DNA of 64,000 nucleotides from CAWDAQ01 sp963800325 (GTDB lineage: Bacteria > Actinomycetota > Actinomycetes > Actinomycetales > Dermatophilaceae), in contig CAWDAQ010000006.1 of NCBI GenBank assembly GCA_963800325.1, forward strand, positions 124,001-188,000, in the 5' to 3' direction. Position 1 is the first letter of the stretch, and every line of letters begins with the position of its first letter. The notes beneath the pieces are model-generated. The model was not told where the DNA came from and made no database searches. It saw only the letters and a list, made by a program, of their open reading frames with translations. Below, piece after piece: positions 49,385 to 57,776 of the stretch. Position numbers and translations under genes: made by a program.

Positions 49385-51423
49385 CCGCCATGACCGACGA
49401 GACCGCCATGAGCTCCGCGCGCGGGGCCCGCCCGCTCCGGGGCCGGTCCGCGACCCGGCTCGGGGGCCTGGTCCTCCTCCTCGTCGTGCTGCTCCTCGGG
49501 GCCGCGGCCCCGGTGTCGGCACACAGCACCCTCGAGCGGTCCGACCCCCAGAACGGGGGCATGGTCGCCACGGGTGCGACCAAGCTGACCCTCTGGTTCG
49601 GCTCCCCGGTCGCCGACAGCGGCAACACGTTCACGGTCCGCAGCACCGACCCGTCGCTGCCCGAGGTGAAAACCACGGCGACCATCGACCCCGGCAACAC
49701 GGTCGTCCACCTCGAGACGGCCCCCCTGGACCGGGACACCTACACCCTCACCTGGGCGGTCGTCGGCGACGACGGTCACCCCACCCGGGGCACGGTGATC
49801 TTCGGGGTCGGGTTCCGGCCGGACGGCGTGCCGTCCGCGGACTCCAACGGTCCCCAGGCGCTGCCGGTCACCGTCCGCTCCCTCGACCTCGGGGGGACCC
49901 TCCTCGCCCTCGGTGCACTCACGATCAGCGGCGGCGTCCTCGCCGCGCTCGCCGGCGTCGGGACCCGACTGCGACGGCGCGTCCTCACCCTCGCCGCGGT
50001 CGGGACGACGGTCTCCCTGCTCGGGGCGCTCGTGACGCCGGTGCTCACCGCGAGCAACCAGCTCACCGGCGGCGGCGCGTCCCTCTCGGACTGGACCTCG
50101 GCGGTCACCGCCGTGCTGCTCGGCGGCACCTGGGGCCTGCTGTGGATCGTCCGGCTCGTCGCGCTCACCGCCGCGTCCGCGGTCCTCTGGGCCGACCGGG
50201 TGCGGGCCCGACGCGAGGCCGACCGGGACGACGCCGGCGCCGCGCCGGCTCCCTCCCGGCTCCCGGGGGCGCTCCGGGTCGCGGCCGGCCTCATCGTCCT
50301 CTCCGCGGTCACCGACGCCGGCGCCGGGCACGCCTCCGCCCTGCCCGGCCGGTCCGCGGTCGCCGTCGTCGCCGCCGCCCTCCACGTGCTCGCCGCCGGG
50401 GTCTGGGCGGGCGGGCTCGTCGTCCTCGTGCTCAGCGTCGTCCCGCTGATGCGGGCCGACCGGACCACCCGGCACGCGGTGGTACCCGCGCTCTGGCGGG
50501 CCTACGGTCCGATGGCCGCGGTGTCGGCGGGGGTGCTCGTCGCCACCGGGTTCTACGAGGCCGGCCGGCACGTCGACCGCGTCTCAGGGGTGACCCGGAC
50601 GGTCTACGGGGACGCGATCGTCGCCAAGGTCGTCCTCGTCGGCCTCGCGCTCGCGATCGCCGGCTACAACAGCGTGCTCGTCAACCCCCGGCTCTCCGCG
50701 CTCCTCGGGCGCCTCCTCGGGCGTTCCGGTGCATGGCTGCCGGGGACCCGGCGACTGACGCGGACCCTGACCGCCGAGGCGGTCGTCCTCGGGGTCGCGG
50801 TCCTCGTGGCCGCCGGGATGACGACCGTCCCCACCGACCGCGAGGTCGCGGTCGCCGAGGCGGTGACGACCCCGCACAGCGACATGGTCGACGGCCTCTT
50901 CGTCACGTTCGAGGCCGTGCCCACCGGGTCGCGGCTGCGCCTCGTGGTCCGCACGGAGGCGGTGGTCCGGCCCCTCCCCGGCCCGGTGACGGGCGTCGAC
51001 GTCGGCATCGTCGGTGGGGACGCGTCGACGAGCGCCCCCCTGCAGGCGGTTCGGCTCGAGCCCGGGCACTACGAGGCGGCCACCGAGGACCCGCCCACCG
51101 GGGACTGGACGGCCCAGGTCGTCGTGCACCGCGTGGGACGCCCGGACTCGGTCATCTCCGTGCCGTGGTCGTCGACGTCCCCCGGGGCGGTCACCCCCGT
51201 CGAGCTGTGGACCACGGCCGGGAGCGCGTTCGGGCTCGCGGGCATCACCGCGGCGCTCGTGCTCGTGCGGCGACGCCGCGGCCCCGCCGGTCGCGGTGAC
51301 GGGCGGCCCGGTGGGGCCTCGGGAGCCGAGGGCCCCGGGCCCGTCCAGCCGGTGGAGCAGACACGTCTCGAGGAGTCCGGGGTCCGGCACGCCGCCGGCG
51401 TCGGGGAGGGGAGCACGCGATGA
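49381..51423 (+). CDS. Fused CopC-CopD copper protein
   Basis: A protein of 680 residues. After a signal peptide the mature chain starts at the CopC domain, AHSTLERSDPQNGG, whose first His is a Cu(II) ligand; the second ligand pair is in VGDDGHPTRGTVIFGVG. The CopD part has about eight to nine TM helices (for example ALHVLAAGVWAGGLVVLVLS) with His-containing loops, followed by an outer C-terminal domain and a final TM. CopC-CopD brings copper across or to the outer face of the membrane. Its ATGA overlap with the previous gene and the following subtilisin shows one operon, so it likely supplies copper to the oxidase proteins. Confidence 0.9.
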   Translation: MTAMTDETAMSSARGARPLRGRSATRLGGLVLLLVVLLLGAAAPVSAHSTLERSDPQNGGMVATGATKLTLWFGSPVADSGNTFTVRSTDPSLPEVKTTATIDPGNTVVHLETAPLDRDTYTLTWAVVGDDGHPTRGTVIFGVGFRPDGVPSADSNGPQALPVTVRSLDLGGTLLALGALTISGGVLAALAGVGTRLRRRVLTLAAVGTTVSLLGALVTPVLTASNQLTGGGASLSDWTSAVTAVLLGGTWGLLWIVRLVALTAASAVLWADRVRARREADRDDAGAAPAPSRLPGALRVAAGLIVLSAVTDAGAGHASALPGRSAVAVVAAALHVLAAGVWAGGLVVLVLSVVPLMRADRTTRHAVVPALWRAYGPMAAVSAGVLVATGFYEAGRHVDRVSGVTRTVYGDAIVAKVVLVGLALAIAGYNSVLVNPRLSALLGRLLGRSGAWLPGTRRLTRTLTAEAVVLGVAVLVAAGMTTVPTDREVAVAEAVTTPHSDMVDGLFVTFEAVPTGSRLRLVVRTEAVVRPLPGPVTGVDVGIVGGDASTSAPLQAVRLEPGHYEAATEDPPTGDWTAQVVVHRVGRPDSVISVPWSSTSPGAVTPVELWTTAGSAFGLAGITAALVLVRRRRGPAGRGDGRPGGASGAEGPGPVQPVEQTRLEESGVRHAAGVGEGSTR

Positions 51424-53492
51424 GACCAGCACGACGAGGACGGCTTGCCGCCGGGGCGGTGGGGGTGGTGCTCACCGCGGGGCTCGGCGTCGCGGTCCCC
51501 ATCGCCGAGGCGAGCCCGGTCGCCCGGTCGGCGACCGCGGCCGGCACCACGGCGGCGACCGTGAGCGGTGCGGCGCGGGGCGCGACGGCCGCTGCCTCGG
51601 GGGCGGCGTCCCTCGAGGGGACGCTCGCCGGGCTGTCGCCCGGGCAGAGGACCCGGGTCGTGGTCACCCTCAAGGACCGCGCGGACCTGAGCACCCGCCC
51701 GCGGGCCCGCCGACGCGAGCGGCTGCGGACCGTCGTGACCCGTCTGAAGGACACGGCCGTCGGCTCCCAGGTGCGGCTGCGCGGGCGGCTGCGAACACTG
51801 CGACGCCGCGGCGAGGTGACGTCCGTGACCCCGCTGTGGGTGACGAACGCGGTCTCGGTGACCGGGACCGCGCGCGCGGTCCGGGAGATCGCCCGGCGGC
51901 GTGAGGTCGCCTCGGTCGTCCCGGACCCGGTGGTCGTCGAGCCGGCCGCCGCCTCCGCCGTGACCGCCGAGGCCAACATCGCCGCGACCGGCGCGCCCGA
52001 GCTCTGGGCGTCGGGCCAGACCGGTCAGGGGGTGGTCGTCGCGACCCTGGACACCGGGGTCGACGTGAGCAACCCCGACCTCGCCGCGTCGTGGCGGGGC
52101 GGGGCGAACAGCTGGTACGACCCGTACAACGAGCACGCCGACGCGCCGGTCGACGTCGACGGTCACGGCACGGCGACGACCGGTGTCGTCGTCGGCGATC
52201 AGGACGGCGGCACGTCGTACGGGATGGCCCCCGGGGCCAGGTGGATCGCGGCCCGCGTCTTCGACGACCGGGGCATGACGAGCGCGACGGCCATCCACCA
52301 GGCGTTCCAGTGGGTCATCGACCCCGACCGGGACCCGAGCACCCCGGACGCCCCGCAGGTCGTCAACGGCTCGTGGGCGCTCGGCACGGGACCGTCGTGC
52401 GACCTGTCGTTCCAGCCGGACGTGCGGGCCCTGACCGCGGCCGGCATCGTGCCCGTGTTCGCGGCCGGCAACTTCGGCCCCGGGTCCTCGACGAGCGCGA
52501 GCCCGGCCAACTACCCCGAGTCCTTCTCGGTCGGCGCCGTCGACGGGGCCGACACCGGCTGGGCCTACGCGAGCCGCGGGCCCTCCGACTGCGGCGGCCG
52601 GACGCGGGTGTTCCCCGACGTCGTCGCCCCCGGCGTCCGGGTCCTCGCCGCCGACCGGCTCGGGAGCTTCACCGAGCTGTCCGGGACCTCGATCGCCGCG
52701 CCCCACGTCGCCGGCGCGCTCGCGCTGCTGCGCGGCGCCCGCCCGGGGATGACGGGGGCCACCGTCGAGTCCGCGCTCACCTCGACCGCCCGGGACCTCG
52801 GCGCCGCGGGCCCGGACGACCGGTACGGCTTCGGCCGGGTCGACGTCGCCGCGGCGAACGCGTGGGCGGCGACGGCGCCGGACTACTCGCTGGCGATCTC
52901 CCCGACCGCGACGTCCACCGACGCCGGGGAGGACGCCTCGTTCGACATCACCGTGGTCCCGGTCAACGGCTTCGACGGCGAGACCACGCTCGCGCTCGAC
53001 GGGCTGCCCGCCGGCGCGGGGACCACGAGCTTCTCCCCCGCCACGGTCGGCCCGGCGGGGTGGACCTCCACCCTGACCGTGTCGACGGCAGCGGAGCTCG
53101 CCGGCGGCAGCTACCCGGTCACGGTGACGGCGACCGGGGGCGGTCTCACCCGGTCGGCCACGGCGGTGCTCACCGTCACCGCGGCCCCGGCGCCGGACTT
53201 CACCGTCGCCGCGTCGCCCTCGGTGGTGAAGGTCCGACGCGGCAAGGTCGCGAAGTACACCGTCACCCTCGGCTCGGTGGACGGCTTCACCGAGCCGGTC
53301 ACCCTCGCCGCGTCCGGCCTCCCGAAGCGGACGCGGTCGCGCTTCACGACCAACCCGGCGCCGGCCCCCGGCCTGGTGACGTGGAAGGTCCGCACGCGGA
53401 GCAGGACGCCGCGGGGCACCTACCCGCTGCACCTCACCGCCACCGGCGGGGGCGTCGCCCACGACGTCACCGTCACCCTCGTCGTGCGGTAG
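51420..53492 (+). CDS. Subtilisin-family (S8) secreted serine protease
   Basis: A protein of 690 residues: signal peptide, an Arg-rich I9-like propeptide (about 70-185), then the S8 domain with catalytic Asp (VATLDTGVD), His (DVDGHGTATTG) and Ser (LSGTSIAAPHVAGAL) in order, oxyanion Asn in FAAGNFGPG. Two beta-sandwich domains with PDYSLAISP and PDFTVAASP starts follow. No anchor is seen. It starts with ATG inside the TGA of copC-copD and ends the operon. A role in maturing or shedding the other exported proteins is inferred from position. Confidence 0.9.
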   Translation: MRPARRGRLAAGAVGVVLTAGLGVAVPIAEASPVARSATAAGTTAATVSGAARGATAAASGAASLEGTLAGLSPGQRTRVVVTLKDRADLSTRPRARRRERLRTVVTRLKDTAVGSQVRLRGRLRTLRRRGEVTSVTPLWVTNAVSVTGTARAVREIARRREVASVVPDPVVVEPAAASAVTAEANIAATGAPELWASGQTGQGVVVATLDTGVDVSNPDLAASWRGGANSWYDPYNEHADAPVDVDGHGTATTGVVVGDQDGGTSYGMAPGARWIAARVFDDRGMTSATAIHQAFQWVIDPDRDPSTPDAPQVVNGSWALGTGPSCDLSFQPDVRALTAAGIVPVFAAGNFGPGSSTSASPANYPESFSVGAVDGADTGWAYASRGPSDCGGRTRVFPDVVAPGVRVLAADRLGSFTELSGTSIAAPHVAGALALLRGARPGMTGATVESALTSTARDLGAAGPDDRYGFGRVDVAAANAWAATAPDYSLAISPTATSTDAGEDASFDITVVPVNGFDGETTLALDGLPAGAGTTSFSPATVGPAGWTSTLTVSTAAELAGGSYPVTVTATGGGLTRSATAVLTVTAAPAPDFTVAASPSVVKVRRGKVAKYTVTLGSVDGFTEPVTLAASGLPKRTRSRFTTNPAPAPGLVTWKVRTRSRTPRGTYPLHLTATGGGVAHDVTVTLVVR

Positions 53493-53508
53493 GGCGTCCC
53501 GCACGGCC

Positions 53509-53543
53509 CGCGGTGGCCGTCCCCTCGGGGGACGGCCACCGCG
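53509..53543. terminator. Terminator of the multicopper-oxidase operon
   Basis: A 16-bp perfect stem (53509-53524 with 53528-53543) with a 3-nt loop, 16 bp after the subtilisin stop codon. Confidence 0.75.
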
Positions 53544-53561
53544 TGGCGTGCAGCACCGCGA

Positions 53562-53602
53562 CGTCCGCACGGTCGGCGCCGGGGCGACCAGCCGTGCGGA
53601 CG
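53562..53602. terminator. Second hairpin between convergent operons
   Basis: CGTCCGCACGG (53562-53572) pairs perfectly with 53592-53602 over 11 bp. It is the middle of three hairpins in 130 bp between convergent genes. Confidence 0.5.
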
Positions 53603-53605
53603 CAC

Positions 53606-53640
53606 AGCGCAGGCCGCGCCGAGGGCTGCGGGCCTGCGCT
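53606..53640 (-). terminator. Terminator of the histidine kinase gene
   Basis: AGCGCAGGCC (53606-53615) pairs exactly with 53631-53640. It touches the kinase stop codon on the minus strand. Confidence 0.55.
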
Positions 53641-54709
53641 ACCCGTCCGCGGGGATCGCCAGCGCGATCCTCGCGCCACCGTCGTCGGAGGTGGAGGCGA
53701 CGAGGCGCCCGCCCGCCGAGCGGGCGATGCCGGCGACGATCCGGAGCCCGAACCCGGTCTGGGAGTACATGTCCCGCAGCCGACCGGCGGGCCCGAGGGC
53801 CTCGACGTCCTGGGCGTCGCCGACGGCCTCGTTGATGTGGGCCACCATCGCCGTGGTCAGACCGCTGCCCGCGTCGTCGACGCCGATCTCGACGTCCGTG
53901 CCCGCCCTGAGCGAGTACAGCCGGATCCGGTCACCGGCTGCGGTGTAGCGGACCGAGTTCTCCACGAGCGTGTCGAGGGCGGCCCTGAGCCGATCGGCGT
54001 TCACCGGGGCGGTCCCGACCCCGACGGTGACGACGAAGTCCCGGTCCACGACCACCTCCCACCGGCGCCGCACGTCCTCCAGCAGCACCGTGAGGTCCGT
54101 GGGCTCCTCCGGGGCACCGAGGTCGAGGGCGACCGCCCGGATGAGGCGCTCGCTGACCCGCGCGATCCGGGTCAGCTCCTCCCGGACCGTGTCGAGGTCG
54201 TCCCGGCGGGGCCCGTCGGGCTCGCCCTCGAGAAGCTGGTCGACGTACCCCGTCGCGATCGTCAGCGGGGTGCGCAGCTCGTGCGAGGTCATCCGGCCCA
54301 GCCGCTCCCGCGCGGCCGCGCGCCGGCGGTTGCCCTCGGCGAGCAGCTCGACCCGGCGCAGCGCCTCGTCCCGGCGGCGGACGTGGTAGATGACGACCGC
54401 GCCGACCGTCAGCGGGGCGACCACCTCGACGAGCTGGGCGGGCGGGATCGTGCCCGCCACGACCCGGGGGTACATCGCGTACCCGGCGGCCACCGCGAAG
54501 GCCACCATGGCCGCCACGGTCCACCCCGTCGGCCACCGACCGAAGCCGTAGAGCACCGCGAACGCCAGCAGGACCGCCTCGACCGCGAAGAGCTCGTCGG
54601 CAGGGAAGAGCAGGAGGGCCGCGGTGCCCGCGAGGATGACGAGGACCCAGATGCCGAACAGCGCCTCCCCGACGCCGCGGTCAGGCCTCGGCGACGCAGT
54701 ACCCGACAC
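53639..54709 (-). CDS. Sensor histidine kinase of the operon-linked two-component system
   Basis: About 356 residues. The N-terminal half is four to five TM helices with short loops (FGIWVLVILAGTAALLLFP; WTVAAMVAFAVAAGYAM), so the signal is probably sensed in the membrane. The catalytic part has H-box GRMTSHELRTPLTIATGY, N-box TLVENSVRY, G1 VDDAGSGL and G2 TGFGLRIVAG. The GTG at 54709 gives a 29-bp overlap with the regulator gene, but it has no ribosome-binding site, so the start is unsure. It points toward the multicopper-oxidase operon. Confidence 0.86.
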   Translation of the reverse strand: MSGTASPRPDRGVGEALFGIWVLVILAGTAALLLFPADELFAVEAVLLAFAVLYGFGRWPTGWTVAAMVAFAVAAGYAMYPRVVAGTIPPAQLVEVVAPLTVGAVVIYHVRRRDEALRRVELLAEGNRRRAAARERLGRMTSHELRTPLTIATGYVDQLLEGEPDGPRRDDLDTVREELTRIARVSERLIRAVALDLGAPEEPTDLTVLLEDVRRRWEVVVDRDFVVTVGVGTAPVNADRLRAALDTLVENSVRYTAAGDRIRLYSLRAGTDVEIGVDDAGSGLTTAMVAHINEAVGDAQDVEALGPAGRLRDMYSQTGFGLRIVAGIARSAGGRLVASTSDDGGARIALAIPADG

Positions 54710-55352
54710 CGCGCACCGTCTCGATGACGGCATGGCCCCGGAGCTTGGCCCGGATTCGTCCCACGCAGACCTCGAGCACGTTGCTCCCCGGGTCGAAGTC
54801 GTAGCCCCACACGTCGTGCAGCAGCTCGGCGCGGGTGCAGACGTCCCCCCGGCGACGGAGCAGCTGCGCGAGCACCGCGGCCTCCCGCGCACTGAGGGAC
54901 TGCGACCCGTCCGGGGTCACGAGCACGCGGCGGCGGACGTCGAGACACACCTCGGCGTGGCGCAGGTAGCGTCCCGGGTCGGCGACCTCCGACCTCGTCC
55001 CCAGGTGACGGTTGACCCGCGCGACGAGCTCGGCGAGGACGAACGGCTTGGTGACGTAGTCGACCGCCCCGCCGTTGATCGCCTGCACCCGGGTGCCCAC
55101 GTCGCCGACCCCCGAGAGGACGACGACCGGCGGCGGGCTCGCCATGGCCTCGATGTGCTTCAGCGTCGTCAGGCCGTCCCGGCCCGGCATGACGAGGTCG
55201 AGCAGGACGAGGTCGACCGCGTGCGTCCCGACGTGCTCGCACGCGCTCTCGCCGTCCGCGACCGCAGCGGTCCGGTGGCCGGCGGCGGACAGCGCCCGGG
55301 TCAGCAGGATCCGGAGCTTCAGCTCGTCGTCGGCGATCAGGATGTTGCCCAC
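54681..55352 (-). CDS. OmpR-family response regulator of the operon-linked system
   Basis: A protein of 223 residues. Receiver: ILIADDELKLR, phospho-acceptor Asp in VLLDLVMPGRDGL, Lys in VDYVTKPFVLAEL. The winged helix includes SLSAREAAVLAQLLRRRGDV and VLEVCVGRIRAKL. The GTG at 55352 follows a G-rich ribosome-binding site. The TGAC direct repeat box 16 bp upstream, repeated before the multicopper-oxidase operon, suggests autoregulation and control of that operon. Confidence 0.93.
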   Translation of the reverse strand: MGNILIADDELKLRILLTRALSAAGHRTAAVADGESACEHVGTHAVDLVLLDLVMPGRDGLTTLKHIEAMASPPPVVVLSGVGDVGTRVQAINGGAVDYVTKPFVLAELVARVNRHLGTRSEVADPGRYLRHAEVCLDVRRRVLVTPDGSQSLSAREAAVLAQLLRRRGDVCTRAELLHDVWGYDFDPGSNVLEVCVGRIRAKLRGHAVIETVRGVGYCVAEA

Positions 55353-55368
55353 GCCCCCCACCCCCTCG

Positions 55369-55383
55369 TGACAACTTTCTGAC
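55369..55383. promoter_or_regulatory. TGAC direct-repeat box at the response regulator promoter
   Basis: TGACAACTTTCTGAC: two TGAC half-sites 11 bp apart, flanked by CTCGTG and CACGAG. The same pattern occurs at 36817 and 36872. Confidence 0.55.
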
Positions 55384-55565
55384 ACGAGGCTAGCCGGGTC
55401 CTGAGCGCCGGGTGAGCGGTTCGTGAGGATTCGTCACTGCCCGGCCCGGGCGTCGCGCCGGTGCGGGACTCTGGTGCTCACGCCGGGCGGCTCCGGGGAT
55501 CCGGAGGCCGGCCCGGCGTGGCCCTGGGCGGCTCGGGCGCCGCCCGGGGCCGACCCGCGCGGGTC

Positions 55566-55632
55566 GCAGCCACGGCGCCCGTCCCCTTCAGGAGGACGGC
55601 CACCCCCCGTCGCCTGTGGGCGCCGTGGCTGC
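55566..55632. repeat. 15-bp perfect inverted repeat in a 315-bp gene-free stretch
   Basis: The arms at 55566-55580 and 55618-55632 (outer GCAGCCACGG) are exact complements around a 37-nt GC-rich loop. The stretch 55386-55700 otherwise shows no supported gene. It could be an RNA structure ahead of the PLP enzyme gene or a regulator site. Confidence 0.45.
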
Positions 55633-55700
55633 TCGCGCGGTCAGGCCCATCCCGGCGTTCCGCGGTGGACGCGCGTGACGCGACCCCGGAGACTGCCCGG

Positions 55701-56732
55701 GTGACCCTCTGGTACGCCAACCCCGCCGCGCGGTCCTGGCGGACCGTGGACGCCGGGCCGGCGGCCCGCAGCTTCCACGAGTCCCTGCCGGGGTACCGGC
55801 CGACCCCACTGGTCGAGCAGCCACGGCTCGCGGACGAGCTCGGGGTGGGTCGGGTCCTGGTCAAGGACGAGTCCTCCCGTCTCGGCCTGTCGGCGTTCAA
55901 GGTCCTCGGCGCCTCGTGGGCGTGCACCCGGGCGCTGCGGGACCGGCCGGGGGCGCGGCTGGTCACCGCCACCGACGGCAACCACGGACGCGCCGTCGCC
56001 CGGACCGCGGAGCACCTCGGCACGACCGCGACCGTGTTCGTCCCCGAGGTCACTCCGCGGCGGACCGTCGAGCTCCTCGAGGCCGAGGGCGCCGAGGTCG
56101 TCCGGGTCGACGCCGGCTACGACGAGACCGTCCGGGTGGCGGCCGGGCACGCCGGGGCGAGCGCGGAGCGCGCCCTCGTGCAGGACACGGCTTGGCCGGG
56201 GTACGAGCAGGTCCCGGGCTGGGTCGTCGAGGGGTACCGGACCCTCCTGGAGGAGGTCGACGAGGCGCTCGGCGTGGTGCCGGACCTCGTCGCCGTCCCG
56301 GTCGGCGTCGGGTCCCTCGCGCAGGCCGTCGTCGGCTACCATCGGCGGCCCGGACCCGGGACGACCGGGCCGGTGGTGCTCGCCGTCGAGCCGGACTCGG
56401 CCGCGTGTGCGCTGACGAGCCTGGCCGCCGGGACCCCCGTCTCGGTGGCCACCGGCGCGACGGCCATGGAGGGGATGAACTGCGGCACGGTCTCCAGCCT
56501 TGCCTGGCCGGTCCTCCGGGACGGCTGCGACGCCGCGGTCACGGTCACCGACGCCGAGGCGGCGCAGGCCTCGCGAGACCTCGGCGCGCTCGGGATCTCC
56601 TCCGGGGCGTGCGGCGCCGCCGCGCTCGCCGGGGTCCGGCTCGTCCTCGGCGACCCCGACCGGCGGGCGACGCTCGGCCTGCCCGAGGACGCCGTCCTGG
56701 TCCTGCTGAACACCGAGGGCCGGACCGGCTGA
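55701..56732 (+). CDS. PLP-dependent ammonia-lyase (diaminopropionate ammonia-lyase-like)
   Basis: Fold type II PLP enzyme of 343 residues. ANPAARSW, SFHESLPGYRPTPLVEQPRL and VKDESSRLGLSAFKVLGASW follow the diaminopropionate ammonia-lyase pattern, with PLP Lys in SAFKVLG. VTATDGNHGRAVA is the Asn-Gly loop, VGVGSLAQAVVG stands for the Gly phosphate loop and SSGACGAAALAG is near the C-terminus. It would split 2,3-diaminopropionate or a related amino acid to pyruvate and ammonia; threonine or serine are alternatives. The start is unsure: GTG 55701 has no good ribosome-binding site. Confidence 0.78.
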   Translation: MTLWYANPAARSWRTVDAGPAARSFHESLPGYRPTPLVEQPRLADELGVGRVLVKDESSRLGLSAFKVLGASWACTRALRDRPGARLVTATDGNHGRAVARTAEHLGTTATVFVPEVTPRRTVELLEAEGAEVVRVDAGYDETVRVAAGHAGASAERALVQDTAWPGYEQVPGWVVEGYRTLLEEVDEALGVVPDLVAVPVGVGSLAQAVVGYHRRPGPGTTGPVVLAVEPDSAACALTSLAAGTPVSVATGATAMEGMNCGTVSSLAWPVLRDGCDAAVTVTDAEAAQASRDLGALGISSGACGAAALAGVRLVLGDPDRRATLGLPEDAVLVLLNTEGRTG

Positions 56733-56852
56733 CGCCGCCACCCCGGCCTCGTCCCGGGTCGGCGTCCGCTCGGGTGGTGGTTCGGACGAGATCGGTCTAG
56801 GAACGTGGTGTCGGCGGCGGTGCGGGCCGTCACCGGAACCGAGGGGAGCACG

Positions 56853-57710
56853 ATGACGTCAGGCGCACCACCTCCGGGGACGGCGCTGGTCCTGGGCGGC
56901 GGCGGGTTGGCCGGCATCGCGTGGGAGACCGGGCTGCTCGCCGGGCTCGACCGTCTGGGGCTGCGGCTGCGGGCGGCCGACACCCTCATCGGCACCTCGG
57001 CCGGGGCCACGGTCGCGGCCCAGGTCGCCGGGCCGACCCCGCTGGAGGAGCTCGTCCGGGCCCAGCTCGACGGCGACGTCGCCGAGCTGGCGGGCTCGGT
57101 CGGCCTCGGCACGGTCCTCGCGCTCGTGTGGGCGTTCGCGGGACGGCGCGACCCGGCTCCGGGTCGCCGGCGGGTGGGCCGGCGGGCGATGCGGTCCTCG
57201 ACCCCGCCGCCGGAGGACCGGCGCCGGGTCATCGAGGCCCGGCTGCCCGTCCACGCCTGGCCGGACCGGGACCTGCGCCTCGCCGTCGTCGACGCGATCA
57301 GCGGGGAGCGGCGCGTCCTGGACCGCAGCAGCGGCGTCGACCTCGTCGACGCGGTCGCGGCGAGCTGCGCGGTCCCACTCGTGTGGCCCCCGGTGCCGCT
57401 CGACGGGCGCAGCTACATCGACGGCGGCATCCCCTCCCCCACGAACGCCGACCTCGCTACGGGCTTCGGTCATGTCGTCGTCCTCGCGCCGCAGACGGCG
57501 AGTCCGCTGCGGGGCGGGTCGGTCCGGGGCCTCCTGGCGGAGCTGGGCGCGGGGGTGCGGACCGTCCTGGTCACCCCCGACGCCGAGGCCCGCCGGAAGA
57601 TCGGCCGCCACGTCCTCGACCCGGCCTGCCGCCGGCCCGCCGCCGAGGCCGGGCTCGCGCAGGCGCGGCGGGTCGCGGGCGAGGTCGCCACCCTCTGGCA
57701 GGGGAGCTGA
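56853..57710 (+). CDS. Patatin-like phospholipase
   Basis: A protein of 285 residues with the patatin Ser-Asp dyad: oxyanion loop LVLGGGGLAGIAWETGLLAG, nucleophile Ser in LIGTSAGATVAAQ, and Asp in YIDGGIPSPTNADLA. It is expected to cleave acyl esters of lipids in the cytoplasm. There is no signal peptide. The ATG at 56853 follows GAGGGGAGC; an ATG at 56805 is less likely. Confidence 0.88.
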   Translation: MTSGAPPPGTALVLGGGGLAGIAWETGLLAGLDRLGLRLRAADTLIGTSAGATVAAQVAGPTPLEELVRAQLDGDVAELAGSVGLGTVLALVWAFAGRRDPAPGRRRVGRRAMRSSTPPPEDRRRVIEARLPVHAWPDRDLRLAVVDAISGERRVLDRSSGVDLVDAVAASCAVPLVWPPVPLDGRSYIDGGIPSPTNADLATGFGHVVVLAPQTASPLRGGSVRGLLAELGAGVRTVLVTPDAEARRKIGRHVLDPACRRPAAEAGLAQARRVAGEVATLWQGS

Positions 57711-57764
57711 GACCCACCGTCGAACCGAGGCGGCCGGTCCCGTGCGCGACCTGTCGCCACGCCG

Positions 57765-57770
57765 TACCGT
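57765..57770 (+). promoter_or_regulatory. -10 element of a leaderless DMSP lyase-like transcript
   Basis: TACCGT (TANNNT) ends 6 nt before the ATG at 57777, and no ribosome-binding site lies between. The spacing equals that at upp and the parA-like gene. Confidence 0.5.
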
Positions 57771-57776
57771 GGCGCC

